DNA of 37,049 nucleotides from Dolichospermum circinale AWQC310F (GCF_000426925.1 NZ_KE384673.1:36110-73158), one strand, 5' to 3'; shown: positions 24,399-32,762, counted from the stretch's first letter. Program-made: numbers and translations. Notes: generated by a model not told the origin, from the sequence alone.

Positions 24399-25039
24399 AG
24401 GAGGGAGAAGTAAAACAACCGACTTTAGTAATTCCCCAGCTAATTGTCGGACTAGGAAACCCAGAGCCTAAATATGACCAAACTCGCCATAATATTGGTT
24501 TTGCAGCTATAGACAGTTTAGCACGTGCTTGGCAAATTTCTGTAGCTGAAAATCGCAAATTTCAGGGCGAGTTTGGTGAAGGTACTGCACCAGGTAGCGT
24601 TAAAATCCGCTTACTTAAACCTTTAACCTATATGAATCTTTCAGGACAGGCTATACAAGCAGTAACGAATTGGTATAAATTACCTCCTGAATCCGTGTTA
24701 ATCATTTATGATGATTTAGATTTACCTCTGGGAAAAACGCGTTTACGCTTGTCTGGTTCTGCGGGTGGACATAATGGTATGAAAAGCATTATTTCCCATT
24801 TGAATACTCAAAATTTCCCACGGTTGCGAATTGGTATAGGTAAACCGAAAGGTGCTATAGATGGGGATAAGTCTGATACTGTTGCTCACGTTTTAGGACG
24901 ATTTTCTACTGCTGAAAATAAAGTGATGTCTCAAGTTTTAAACTTTGTCGTTGATTGTGTAGAATTTAGTTTTAAACAAGGTGTAGAAAAGACGATGAAT
25001 CTTTGCAATACTCAGAATTTTGCAGGTGTTGAATCTTGA
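24395..25039 (+). CDS. pth: Peptidyl-tRNA hydrolase
   Basis: A 214-residue Pth that frees tRNA from dropped-off peptidyl-tRNA. Seen: LIVGLGNPEPKYDQTRHNIGF with the conserved Asn22 and catalytic His32, LLKPLTYMNLSGQA, IIYDDLDLPLG with the conserved Asp, and GSAGGHNGMKSI. The first 14 residues before the core are an extension compared with E. coli. It overlaps tatA by four bases. The downstream repressor gene is on the same strand. Confidence 0.95.
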   Translation: MKEGEVKQPTLVIPQLIVGLGNPEPKYDQTRHNIGFAAIDSLARAWQISVAENRKFQGEFGEGTAPGSVKIRLLKPLTYMNLSGQAIQAVTNWYKLPPESVLIIYDDLDLPLGKTRLRLSGSAGGHNGMKSIISHLNTQNFPRLRIGIGKPKGAIDGDKSDTVAHVLGRFSTAENKVMSQVLNFVVDCVEFSFKQGVEKTMNLCNTQNFAGVES

Positions 25040-25131
25040 GTAAAATGTCATATGAAAATATTGAAAAAATGAAGTTGAAAAAATTAAAGATAAAAAATGT
25101 AAAAATAGAAAAAATATCCAAAATTATCAAC

Positions 25132-25551
25132 ATGACTCCCTTACCCGATTATCGTCCCAAACAGTTATCAGTAGGTCCACTAGAAGCAGAAATTCTCAGT
25201 ATCGTGTGGGAACTAGGTTCAGCAACAGTTAAAGATGTACATGATCGCATCCTAGCAGATCCAGATCGTGAATTAGCTTATACCTCCGTTACTACCGTTC
25301 TCCGTCGTCTCACGGAAAAAGGCTGGTTAGCTTGTGATAAGCAAGGAAAAGCCTTTTATTGGCGGCCATTGTTGACTAAACAACAAGCAGAAGTGATCAA
25401 AGCTCATGAACAATTACAGCGATTTTTAGCAGTAGGAAATCCTGATATAATTGCCGCATTTGCTGATAGTCTAGATCAAGCTGCGACTGATCAAATAGAA
25501 GCGATCGCAAAACGCATTCAAGCCGCACGGGAAGCCAGAGGAGAAAAATAA
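25132..25551 (+). CDS. BlaI/MecI/CopY-type repressor
   Basis: A 139-residue winged-helix regulator if the ATG at 25132 (MTPLPDYRPKQLSVG) is used. The frame opens 32 codons earlier at a TTG, but that Lys-rich leader has no family match. Seen: LGPLEAEIL-like SVGPLEAEILSIVWEL, then SATVKDVHDRILADPDRELAYTSVTTVLRRLTEKGWL, the DNA-recognition helix region of the family. A helical C-terminal part would dimerise. It ends two bases before an M56 peptidase gene. In Gram-positive bacteria this pairing (BlaI plus BlaR1) makes an inducible system in which the peptidase inactivates the repressor; the same logic is inferred here. Confidence 0.85.
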   Translation: MTPLPDYRPKQLSVGPLEAEILSIVWELGSATVKDVHDRILADPDRELAYTSVTTVLRRLTEKGWLACDKQGKAFYWRPLLTKQQAEVIKAHEQLQRFLAVGNPDIIAAFADSLDQAATDQIEAIAKRIQAAREARGEK

Positions 25552-25553
25552 AT

Positions 25554-26387
25554 ATGCATTTATTTATGATAATCACCGCTGTTGCCGTTGCTTACTGGTT
25601 AAGATCCTCTGGTAATATACCCCAAGGTAATTGGCATTTACGATGGCAAAAAACCCTATTTTTATTCCTCTTTCCTCCTTTACTGATCTTCATGACAGTT
25701 ACCGCTGTAGTCTGTATGGGTACACAAGGGAAAATGGGCGGAATGTATACCAATTCTTTCAGTTATATCCTAGCATTAATTTCTCTGGGATTTTTTAACA
25801 TCTTAGGGCTTAAACTTGTTTTGGGTGGCTGGAAGGCGATTAAATCCGCTCGTGAATGTCCCCAACTGAATCTGAATGGTAAAAAAGTCCGAATCCTACA
25901 AACAGGGGCTTTATTTGCCGGACAAATTGGTTTTTGGCAACCGGAGTTAGTCGTCAGTGAAGGATTACTAGAAACCCTTTCCCCAATCCATCTAGAAAGC
26001 GTCTTAGCCCACGAACAAGGGCATTATCAATATAGGGATACGTTCTGGTTCTTTTGGCTGGGTTGGATGCGTTCCTGTACCGCATTGTTGCCCAATACAG
26101 AACCTTTATGGCAAGAGTTGTTAGTTTTACGTGAGTTACGGGCTGATAGTTACGCTGCATCTCAAGTAGATCCGTTGGTATTGGCAGAATCATTGTTATT
26201 AGTCGTAAGCAATAACCCAATCACATCCGATGTCTGCTGTGCTGCTTTAGGTGCTGGCGATCGCTTGGAACAAAGAATCGAAGCTTTATTAACACCACCT
26301 GAACCAATATCAGCAGCACAATTACCATCCTGGCGGATTTTTCTCCTCGCCTTTCTCCCCCTAATTACAGTCGTATTTCACACTTGA
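25554..26387 (+). CDS. M56 family membrane metallopeptidase
   Basis: A 277-residue membrane zinc peptidase related to the BlaR1 protease domain. Seen: hydrophobic segments at about 1-13, 33-55 and 70-92, the zinc site HEQGH near 152-156 in LESVLAHEQGHYQYRD, and a downstream ELRADSYAA that supplies the third ligand (Glu). A final helix lies at the C-terminus. It has no penicillin-binding sensor domain, so its signal is unknown. It is two bases after the BlaI-type gene and surely co-expressed. The target is likely that repressor; this is inference. Confidence 0.85.
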   Translation: MHLFMIITAVAVAYWLRSSGNIPQGNWHLRWQKTLFLFLFPPLLIFMTVTAVVCMGTQGKMGGMYTNSFSYILALISLGFFNILGLKLVLGGWKAIKSARECPQLNLNGKKVRILQTGALFAGQIGFWQPELVVSEGLLETLSPIHLESVLAHEQGHYQYRDTFWFFWLGWMRSCTALLPNTEPLWQELLVLRELRADSYAASQVDPLVLAESLLLVVSNNPITSDVCCAALGAGDRLEQRIEALLTPPEPISAAQLPSWRIFLLAFLPLITVVFHT

Positions 26388-26406
26388 ATTATTTCCTCTC
26401 TATTTT

Positions 26407-26885
26407 CTAGAGAGGAAGGAAAAGCCAAAATTGAATTAAAATCGGAACGTAGTCAAGAGAATTATTAGCTTCTAAGCGAGTAAACAACTGGTCTTTACCC
26501 GTGAAACTACTCACCAAATTCAGGCGAATGCGATCGCTAAAAATAGTATTATCTTCGAGTTTACGTCCCCCTGAGTATACTGGGCCTCCTTAACCCCTTC
26601 TCGACCCGCTGCGGGGTCCACATTAATTGTCCGCCAGCGGTCAGAGTCTAACGCCCTATCCCCACGAAAAACACCCCCAAGACTGAAAATTACCTCCCCA
26701 CTTAACTTAATAGTAGGGGAAAATTGTTGACTTTCTAGTACAGCAGTCCGATTTTCCAAGCCATTTATCCTCTTCCGTATTTCTACTAATCCATCTGCAA
26801 ACTCCTGTTGCAGTAAATTAACAGCAATCAATAACGGAGTAATCCACAATTCCGTAGAAAAGTAGACATTTACCTCACACCTCAA
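26407..26885 (-). pseudogene. Decayed cyanobacterial porin (SLH/OprB type)
   Basis: Reading from 26885, the frame has LLQQEFADGL, then RINGLENRTAVLESQQFSP and TIKLSGEVIFSLGGVFRG, the coiled coil and first barrel strands of iron-uptake-type porins. A frameshift near 26560 follows: the original frame ends at a stop by 26520, while the next frame continues LEDNTIFSDRIRLNLVSSF and TGKDQLFTRLEANNS, also porin-like, to the stop at 26407. The N-terminal SLH domain and most of the barrel of a roughly 500-residue porin are missing. It is a remnant, not a working gene. Confidence 0.75.
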
Positions 26886-26893
26886 ATCTTTAA

Positions 26894-26935
26894 TACCAAC
26901 TTAGTAGGTACGTATTAATACCAACTAAATTGGTA
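26894..26935. promoter_or_regulatory. Two ACCAA-N5-TTGGT palindromes
   Basis: TACCAACTTAGTAGGTA (26894-26910, imperfect) and TACCAACTAAATTGGTA (26919-26935) stand between the porin remnant and the small gene at 26950. The same palindrome type returns at 27277 and 28657. They may be operators or copies of a dispersed palindrome. Confidence 0.4.
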
Positions 26936-26949
26936 CTCTGGAGCAAAGG

Positions 26950-27219
26950 CTACAAATTTTCTATGGTTGGTAAAATTTGTTTTTTAGCGGTTTTTAATTG
27001 CTTCCAAAGCATTTGAATTTGAGTGTAAGCATCCTCTGGTGACAGCTTACCAGCAGTTTGCAGGTTACAAATATAGCTTACCCGTTGGGAAAATTCCTGT
27101 AAACTAGAGTTAAAAATCAAATACTCTGGCTGCAATTGACCGGAATATTTATAGCGAGGATACAGAAAATCGGTTAAATTAGCTAAAAAATCAGAATCTT
27201 TTGGCATTGTCGTGTACAT
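26950..27219 (-). CDS. Small conserved cyanobacterial protein, DUF7219-like
   Basis: An 89-residue protein; ATG codons at 27219 and 27207 are both possible starts. Seen: DFLYPRYKYSGQLQPEYLIF, then NSSLQEFSQRVSYICNLQTAGKLSPEDAY and a Lys-rich helical end. I recall this pattern from small cyanobacterial proteins now placed in DUF7219 and often found in nitrogen-fixing species; no activity is known. It is divergent from modA across about 100 bp that contain an ACCAA-N5-TTGGT palindrome, so the two may share control. A link to molybdenum supply or nitrogenase is only suggested by place. Confidence 0.65.
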   Translation of the reverse strand: MYTTMPKDSDFLANLTDFLYPRYKYSGQLQPEYLIFNSSLQEFSQRVSYICNLQTAGKLSPEDAYTQIQMLWKQLKTAKKQILPTIENL

Positions 27220-27276
27220 CCATCAGCTAGTAAAAAAAGGCTCATTTTTCCAATAGGATTTTAGAGCCGTAGTATA

Positions 27277-27291
27277 ACCAATTAAGTTGGT
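27277..27291. promoter_or_regulatory. Palindrome in the modA upstream region
   Basis: ACCAATTAAGTTGGT lies between the divergent DUF7219-like gene and modA. It matches the ACCAA-N5-TTGGT pattern seen at three other sites near the mod genes. Confidence 0.4.
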
Positions 27292-27405
27292 AATTATCCT
27301 CTAGGCTTAGTGGAAAAAAAGTAATTGACAATACAATTTTTGCAATTTCTTCAGAAAACATTTACCAGCTTTATTGGTAAGTGTTATGGTAATCTTGGTA
27401 AAAGT

Positions 27406-28251
27406 ATGCCGAGTGTCAATTCCATGAGTAAAAATTTCTCTCAGTCCAGTTTACCCATCAAAAGAAGAAAACTACTAGTCTTAATCACTACAGCCCTAGC
27501 TGCTTTGCTACTAACAATTGGCTTACCAACCTTAACTTCTGCCCCTGTTGTAGCACAATCAAACTCAACCTTGCTTGTGTCCGCCGCTGCTAGTTTAAAA
27601 GAAGCCCTGGAAGAAATTAAACTCCTATACCGACAAAGTCAACCAAACGTCAATATTAGTTATAACTTCGGTAGTTCAGGGGCATTACAGCAACAAATCG
27701 AACAAGGCGCACCATCGGATATTTTTATATCTGCGGCGAAAAAACAAGTAGATGCTTTAGAACAAAAAGGACTTTTGGTGGGAGGAACTCGGAATATTAT
27801 TGCTAAAAACAAATTAGTTTTGGTAATCCCTAAAAATGCCGTTGGTATCACTAGTTTCTACAGTCTTAAAGATGCAAAAGTCAAAAAAATCGCCATTGGT
27901 GAACCCAGAAGTGTACCCGCAGGACAATATGGACAACAAGTATTAGAAAAGTTGAAAATCTGGTCAGAAATTAAATCAAAACTGGTGTTTGCGAATAACG
28001 TGCGTCAGGTTTTAGCATCTGTAGAAACTGGTAATGCTGATGCAGGTTTAGTATATATAACTGATGCCAAAATCTCTGATAAAGTCAAAGTTGTAGTTAC
28101 AGCCGATGAAAAATACCACTCTCCCATTATTTATCCGTTAGCAGTTATTAAAAGTAGCAAAAATGTTGATGCTGCTAAAGAATTTTCCCAATTTTTATCT
28201 AGCAATCAAGCCAAGGCTGTATTCAAAAAATATGGGTTTATTCTGCCTTAA
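27406..28251 (+). CDS. modA: Molybdate-binding protein ModA
   Basis: A 281-residue periplasmic molybdate-binding protein, using the ATG at 27406. A TTG at 27325 would lengthen it, and an ATG at 27424 is equally good. Seen: a signal peptide RRKLLVLITTALAALLLTIG ending near PVVAQS, the mature start LLVSAAASLKEALEEI, NFGSSGALQQQIEQGAPSDIF, and the hallmark IGEPRSVPAGQYGQQ. It delivers molybdate to the ModBC permease-ATPase. It is separated from modBC by 528 bp of repeat-rich DNA, so co-transcription is doubtful. Confidence 0.92.
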   Translation: MPSVNSMSKNFSQSSLPIKRRKLLVLITTALAALLLTIGLPTLTSAPVVAQSNSTLLVSAAASLKEALEEIKLLYRQSQPNVNISYNFGSSGALQQQIEQGAPSDIFISAAKKQVDALEQKGLLVGGTRNIIAKNKLVLVIPKNAVGITSFYSLKDAKVKKIAIGEPRSVPAGQYGQQVLEKLKIWSEIKSKLVFANNVRQVLASVETGNADAGLVYITDAKISDKVKVVVTADEKYHSPIIYPLAVIKSSKNVDAAKEFSQFLSSNQAKAVFKKYGFILP

Positions 28252-28269
28252 TCATCGGTGAAATTTTAG

Positions 28270-28331
28270 ATCCCCGACTTTTTTTAATAAATCAGAATTT
28301 ATTTATAGGATTAAATAAAGAAGTCGGGGAT
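28270..28331 (+). terminator. Long hairpin after modA
   Basis: ATCCCCGACTT plus T-rich sequence (28270-28293) pairs with an A-rich arm ending AAGAAGTCGGGGAT (28309-28331), about 22 bp of stem. It is a dispersed cyanobacterial repeat type and may end modA transcription. Confidence 0.55.
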
Positions 28332-28637
28332 ATTACCCAGGATTTATTAAACCACCTGAATCCTGACCGAAAAATTTTAGATTTTAGATTTTGAATTGGG
28401 AATTTTCGGTACAAGTTCCCCGTTCCTTCTGGACGGAATTAATCAAAAATCGCCAATCTAAAATCCTCAAGCTCTACACTTGTTTGGTGAAGTCAATCCA
28501 AAATCTATTGACATTTCAATTCTGATGAGGTACAAAGTTGAATCATGAAACTCTTGTGGTGCGGGCATCTTGCCCGCTCTTGCATTTTCGATCTTCCCTG
28601 ACGTTTTTTAACACGAAAAATAGTCCCAGCACAAACT

Positions 28638-28671
28638 TCCAAAATTGGAGACTTCTACCAATTTTATTGGT
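28638..28671. promoter_or_regulatory. Palindrome pair upstream of modBC
   Basis: TCCAAAATTGGA (28638-28649, perfect) and ACCAATTTTATTGGT (28657-28671) lie about 110-140 bp before modBC. The second fits the ACCAA-N5-TTGGT pattern. Confidence 0.4.
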
Positions 28672-28717
28672 GGTGTGCTACTGAATTATTTCTGCTTTAG
28701 GGTATAATACCAACTAA

Positions 28718-28733
28718 TTTGATTTAAATCAAA
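28718..28733. promoter_or_regulatory. FNR/CRP-type palindrome before modBC
   Basis: TTTGATTTAAATCAAA is a perfect 16-bp palindrome and fits the FNR consensus TTGAT-N4-ATCAA. TATAAA at 28756-28761 could be the -10 box; the palindrome centre would then be near -42, a classic activator position. The regulator is unknown. Confidence 0.4.
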
Positions 28734-28779
28734 CAGTTTAACTATGTAGTCAAAGTATAAAAATTTTATCAAAGAAACT

Positions 28780-30576
28780 ATGCCACAGGATTTATCACCG
28801 CTTTGGATATCATTGAAAACGGCTTTACTCGCAACCTTTATCACTTTCTTTTTAGGTATATCTGCTGCTTATTGGATGTTGGGATATCGCGGTAAAGGTA
28901 AATCTTTAATTGAGGGTATATTTGTTGCACCGTTGATTCTACCACCTACAGTAGTTGGGTTTTTACTGCTGATATTCTTTGGTAAAAATGGTCCAGTTGG
29001 TAAACTTTTAGAACCCTATGATACCACAATTGTTTTTACTTGGTATGGTGCTGCCATCGCCGCTACAGTAGTTTCATTCCCATTAATGTATAAAACTGCA
29101 CTCGGAGCTTTTAGCCAAATTGATGCTAATCTTCTGCGAGTAGCGAGAACCTTGGGTGCTAAAGAATTGACAATTTTTTGGCGCATTAGTTTACCCTTAG
29201 CATTTCCAGGCATTGTAGCTGCCACAACCTTAGCTTTTGCGAGGGCTTTGGGTGAATTTGGGGCAACTTTAATGTTAGCAGGTAATATTCCTGGACAAAC
29301 ACAAACGATGCCCATGGCCATATATTTTGCAGTAGAATCTGGGGCAATAAATGAAGCTTGGTTTTGGTCAATTGCCATGATGATCATTTCCCTTTCAGGT
29401 ATTACTCTAGGTAATTTTTGGCAAGAATTTCAGGATAAACACAAACTCACAAAATCATCAATAAAACCGATAGAATTAGAAAATAAATCCTCTTCTTTAT
29501 TAGTTGATTCCTCCTTAGCTAGTTTGTTTTTAAATATCGAAAAAAGACTAGATAATTTTCATCTAAAAATTGCCTTTAATACCAATAATCAACCACTAGG
29601 ATTGTTGGGAGGTTCTGGCGCAGGAAAAAGTATAATTTTGCGTTGTATAGCAGGCATAGAAACACCCACAAGAGGACAAATCATTTTAAATAATAGAGTA
29701 TTATTTGACTCAGAAAATAACATTAATATTCCCATTTATCAACGACGGATTGGGTTTTTATTCCAAAATTATGCCTTATTCCCACATCTTACTGTAGCCC
29801 AAAATATCGCCTTTGGTATACCAAAATATATAGATACTAAAACAGAGGTAGAAAAGCAATTAATAGCCATGAAATTACAAGGATTTGGAAACCGCTATCC
29901 CCACCAACTTTCCGGGGGACAACAGCAACGGGTAGCATTAGCTAGGGCTTTGGCCAGTAAACCAGAAGCATTACTTTTAGATGAGCCATTTTCTGCCCTT
30001 GATACCCATTTACGCAGTCAATTAGAACAACAAGTTACAGAAATCCTGGCTGATTATTCTGGTGTAACTTTGTTTGTTACTCATAATATGGAAGAGGCTT
30101 ATCGTTTATGTCCCCATTTGTTAGTATTAGAACAAGGAAAAGCCGCTCATTATGGTTCTAAATATGAGATTTTTCAACATCCTGCGAGTGTAAATGTTGC
30201 TCAACTTACAGGTTGTAAAAACTTTTCTCGTGCTAATATTTTATCACCTCAAAAAATAGAAGCAATTGATTGGGGTTGTACTCTTGAAGTTAGAGAAAAA
30301 ATTCCTTCAGAATTGTCTTATGTTGGTATTCGCGCTCATCATTTGATTTTTACAAAAGATCCTCAGCAAGTAAATACATTTCCTTGTTATTTAGTTCGTA
30401 CCAGTGAAACACCTCACAGAATGACAGTATTTCTTAAATTACATTCTGTTGGTAATCATGCCAATGATTATCATTTACAAGGGGAAATTTATAAAGAAAA
30501 ATGGGTAAATATTCAAGATCAATCTTTTCCCTGGTATGTGCAGTTAGAACCTTCTCGGTTACTTTTAATGGAGTAA
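28780..30576 (+). CDS. modBC: Fused molybdate permease-ATPase ModBC
   Basis: A 598-residue fusion. Residues 1-225 are the ModB permease with five or more membrane helices and the EAA loop LLRVARTLGAKELTIFWRI. From about 250 comes the ModC ATPase: Walker A GGSGAGKS (near 276-283), signature LSGGQQQRVALARAL (near 377) and Walker B LLLDEPFSALD (near 398), then a C-terminal region of about 120 residues in the place of the regulatory Mop domain. Fused modBC is known from Anabaena. It imports molybdate for nitrogenase and nitrate reductase. A palindrome of FNR type lies just upstream. It ends 60 bp before a TPR fragment. Confidence 0.93.
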   Translation: MPQDLSPLWISLKTALLATFITFFLGISAAYWMLGYRGKGKSLIEGIFVAPLILPPTVVGFLLLIFFGKNGPVGKLLEPYDTTIVFTWYGAAIAATVVSFPLMYKTALGAFSQIDANLLRVARTLGAKELTIFWRISLPLAFPGIVAATTLAFARALGEFGATLMLAGNIPGQTQTMPMAIYFAVESGAINEAWFWSIAMMIISLSGITLGNFWQEFQDKHKLTKSSIKPIELENKSSSLLVDSSLASLFLNIEKRLDNFHLKIAFNTNNQPLGLLGGSGAGKSIILRCIAGIETPTRGQIILNNRVLFDSENNINIPIYQRRIGFLFQNYALFPHLTVAQNIAFGIPKYIDTKTEVEKQLIAMKLQGFGNRYPHQLSGGQQQRVALARALASKPEALLLDEPFSALDTHLRSQLEQQVTEILADYSGVTLFVTHNMEEAYRLCPHLLVLEQGKAAHYGSKYEIFQHPASVNVAQLTGCKNFSRANILSPQKIEAIDWGCTLEVREKIPSELSYVGIRAHHLIFTKDPQQVNTFPCYLVRTSETPHRMTVFLKLHSVGNHANDYHLQGEIYKEKWVNIQDQSFPWYVQLEPSRLLLME

Positions 30577-30597
30577 ATAGTCTGTAGCTATTCTTGA

Positions 30598-30936
30598 CTA
30601 CAGGAGAATGGCCTTTTTTACCAGCAGGGGGGTTATTTGCAATCTGTACCTGCTGCGGTGTGGCTGGGGGAGAGTTACCAAGTGCTGGGGGATGTTAAGG
30701 CTAGTAAACAATGGTGGGAAGTAGCTTGTGAGGAATATCAGGAATTAAGGGTGTTTAACCCGGCTATAGCTGATTACTGGTTAGGGAGAGCCTTAGTGGG
30801 TTTGGGTGATAAATCAGGGGCTAGACGGGCTTATGAAAGTGCTTTAAGTCAGCAGTTATTGTATCCGGCTCGTGGGGAAGTGGAGAAGAGCTTGAAGCGA
30901 CTGAAAAGTAAGGTGAGGAAGGCTTCGGGGGGTTGA
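30598..30936 (+). pseudogene. TPR-protein C-terminal fragment
   Basis: The frame is open from 30598, but the only possible starts are weak (a TTG at 30637). Seen: two tetratricopeptide-like helical pairs, PAAVWLGESYQVLGDVKASKQ and AIADYWLGRALVGLGDKSGA, then a Lys/Arg-rich tail. There is no ribosome site, no N-terminal domain and no partner. TPR proteins usually carry more repeats. I read it as the 3' end of a lost gene left next to modBC, but a short expressed protein is not excluded. Confidence 0.45.
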
Positions 30937-31048
30937 GGGTGGATTTTTGGGGAGAAAATTTGCCTGTAACTCGAAAAATTCACAAATTTGGGTTGGGAAA
31001 CGTTTAAGAGATGTGGGAAGAAAAACCACTAATCAAATTCAACTCATA

Positions 31049-31053
31049 AAGGA
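31049..31053 (+). promoter_or_regulatory. Ribosome binding site deciding the start at 31063
   Basis: AAGGA lies nine bases before the ATG at 31063 and too close to the TTG at 31057, so the ATG is the start. Confidence 0.6.
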
Positions 31054-31062
31054 CTTTTGAAC

Positions 31063-31449
31063 ATGAAACGTACAATTAGCTTTTTGGCGACACTAATGTT
31101 TGCCTTTGTTGTATCTTTTGGTTTTGTAGTAAATAGTGCTAGTGCAGCCCCCACCACATGTATTATTGATTCTGCAACTCCTTGTAAAGTAACTCTTAAG
31201 GCCAAGGATTCAGTGGACGTGTTTTTTGATAACGGGGCGGAACTAAGGATTATTTACCAGAGCTTGACCGCTAGATATCCAGTGCAGATTTCGCAAACAA
31301 TTGGAGCTACACCATTACCATCAGTAAACTTACAGCCTGGTCAAATAACTACCCAAAGTTATCCAACTGGTGGTGCTACTACTGCATTTTTCATAAACGA
31401 TGCTGCTGTGGTGGGTGCTGACGCTTCCTTAATTATATCTGTGAGGTAG
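31063..31449 (+). CDS. Secreted small beta-rich protein, unknown
   Basis: A 128-residue protein I do not recognise. Seen: a clear signal peptide MKRTISFLATLMFAFVVSFG ending at NSASA-A, then a mature part of about 98 residues rich in beta-forming residues with two cysteines (TCIIDSATPC) that could form a disulfide. The motif LPSVNLQPGQITTQSY is shared with the next gene (31735-32049), which has LPPLLLQPGQTETQTY; both also have FIN(D/E)A near the end. They are thus paralogues, one exported and one not. A good ribosome site supports the ATG. Confidence 0.75.
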   Translation: MKRTISFLATLMFAFVVSFGFVVNSASAAPTTCIIDSATPCKVTLKAKDSVDVFFDNGAELRIIYQSLTARYPVQISQTIGATPLPSVNLQPGQITTQSYPTGGATTAFFINDAAVVGADASLIISVR

Positions 31450-31734
31450 TTAGGTTAGTCAGTCGTTTCACAAAATACGCCTGATAAACCCCGTCTACCT
31501 TGAGAACTTTAGTTTTTTGTAATTAGGGGTGGGTTTTGTATATAAGCTATTCGTTTTCAGTGATAACCTATCGACTAAACCTGCCCCTACCACTAGAATA
31601 TAACAGAATAATAGACCTACCCTTTGGAACTATAGGTTTCAACTTAGACTTGAACGGGGTTTAACCCTCTTCCATTTTGAAATGATTTCTTTTCCCCCTA
31701 AGTTCTGAAGAACTATCTCTAATCAATCAATACC
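31450..31734. other. Spacer with an inverted repeat
   Basis: This 285-bp gap has TAGGGGTGGGTTT (31524-31536) inverted at 31577-31589 (AAACCTGCCCCTA), a hairpin-forming repeat of about 66 bp of a kind dispersed in Nostocales. No gene is seen. Confidence 0.5.
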
Positions 31735-32049
31735 ATGACTACTTATAGCCATACACTAAATATTAGTAATCCATGTTTTGCCACAATTGACGTACAGCAA
31801 AGCTATACAATCGGCTTTGCTCCAGGTATCAAGCTGGAAGCTTCTTTCAGAAACCTAAACCCTACTAAACCAGCGCAAATTGGTATACTAATTGGTAGTC
31901 AACAACTGCCCCCACTACTTCTTCAACCAGGTCAAACTGAAACTCAAACATACGATATTTCACAGTTTTCATATATAAATTTTATCAATGAAGCTCCTCT
32001 TCGAGATACTCCTGTGTACATCTTTGTACAACAGCTAATCATAAATTAA
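31735..32049 (+). CDS. Cytoplasmic paralogue of the secreted protein
   Basis: A 104-residue protein without a signal peptide. It aligns along its length with the mature part of the gene at 31063: NPCFATIDV against TPCKVTLKA, then PAQIGILIGSQQLPPLLLQPGQ against PVQISQTIGATPLPSVNLQPGQ, and INFINEAP against AFFINDAA. The alternating hydrophobic pattern suggests a small beta-sandwich. There is no strong ribosome site before the ATG. It is followed 65 bp later by an unknown gene with a strong one. I cannot assign a function; a binding or adhesion role would be a guess. Confidence 0.65.
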   Translation: MTTYSHTLNISNPCFATIDVQQSYTIGFAPGIKLEASFRNLNPTKPAQIGILIGSQQLPPLLLQPGQTETQTYDISQFSYINFINEAPLRDTPVYIFVQQLIIN

Positions 32050-32113
32050 GTTCTTACTTCATCCCTTGCCTGACCACTTTTCAAAAGCTTAATGATCAAC
32101 AAGGAGAAATTAA

Positions 32114-32554
32114 ATGGCTGGCGATTTATTTATCATGAACATAACCGAAGATGAGATGAAGGTAATAGAGAAAGCCGGAGGGCAAATAGACCGTAACATA
32201 CATCATTCTAATCGTGTTGAACCAGGAGCTTTCAACACGCTGAGAAATCAGTTAAACGCAGATGAGCAAAATAGAAATGGACTTCCTCCTCATGCCTACA
32301 TTCGGTTCACTCGAAATAACTACATACAAAGTCCTCTGTTAGAAAATTTCTTAGCCAAGGTATCCCGACCCCTGGGAGTAGTCACCAATCAACCCACACT
32401 TAGTGACTGGAATCAAATAATTCATGATAGAACTAAGTACATAGCGCAAGCACTTGAAAAAATTACTGTGACATTGGAATATTACCAATATGGTGGTAAA
32501 GACTTGTTGAAAGCACCTTTTGCAAACCAATTTAACCGTATACCTGAGCGGTAA
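32114..32554 (+). CDS. Unknown 146-residue protein
   Basis: I do not recognise this protein. It is soluble, has no cysteines and no signal peptide, and its predicted pattern is mixed helical and loop. Points seen: a His/Asn-rich stretch near residue 30 (IDRNIHHSNRVE), HAYIRFTRNNYIQSP, and a helical C-terminal half (WNQIIHDRTKYIAQALEKIT). AAGGAG seven bases before the ATG is the strongest ribosome site in this region, so it is surely translated if transcribed. It follows the paralogue pair on the same strand with 65 bp between and could belong to the same small locus. The overlapping minus-strand ORF is a shadow. Confidence 0.6.
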   Translation: MAGDLFIMNITEDEMKVIEKAGGQIDRNIHHSNRVEPGAFNTLRNQLNADEQNRNGLPPHAYIRFTRNNYIQSPLLENFLAKVSRPLGVVTNQPTLSDWNQIIHDRTKYIAQALEKITVTLEYYQYGGKDLLKAPFANQFNRIPER

Positions 32555-32762
32555 CCGTATAGACAAAAGAAACCAAATAATCCAACAGGGTTAGTGCATC
32601 TTAAAATCTATTGATAATTGGACTGCTCAGTGCGATCGCTTTTTTTATGAGAGATGGGGGAGTGCGATCGCTTTTTATTTACAGAAGTGCTTAGGCACCC
32701 AGAGCCACGTGATCGCTTTTTTGTGGAGAGATAGCTAATTATCGCTTTGGGGAATTTGGGAG

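Larger units (their letters stand above)
28252..28779. other. modA-modBC spacer, repeat-rich
   Basis: The 528 bp hold no gene. In order: a long hairpin (28270-28331), a GATTTTAGATTTTGAATTGG / CCAATCTAAAATC inverted repeat (about 28380-28468), a GCGGGCA-TCT-TGCCCGC hairpin (28561-28577), two palindromes (28638-28671) and an FNR-like palindrome (28718-28733) near the modBC promoter. Confidence 0.6.

Noticed and set aside
28544-28600. Small ORF beginning MKLLWCGHLARSC before modBC
   Set aside because: It runs through a dispersed GCGGGCATCTTGCCCGC hairpin repeat, so it is not a credible gene.
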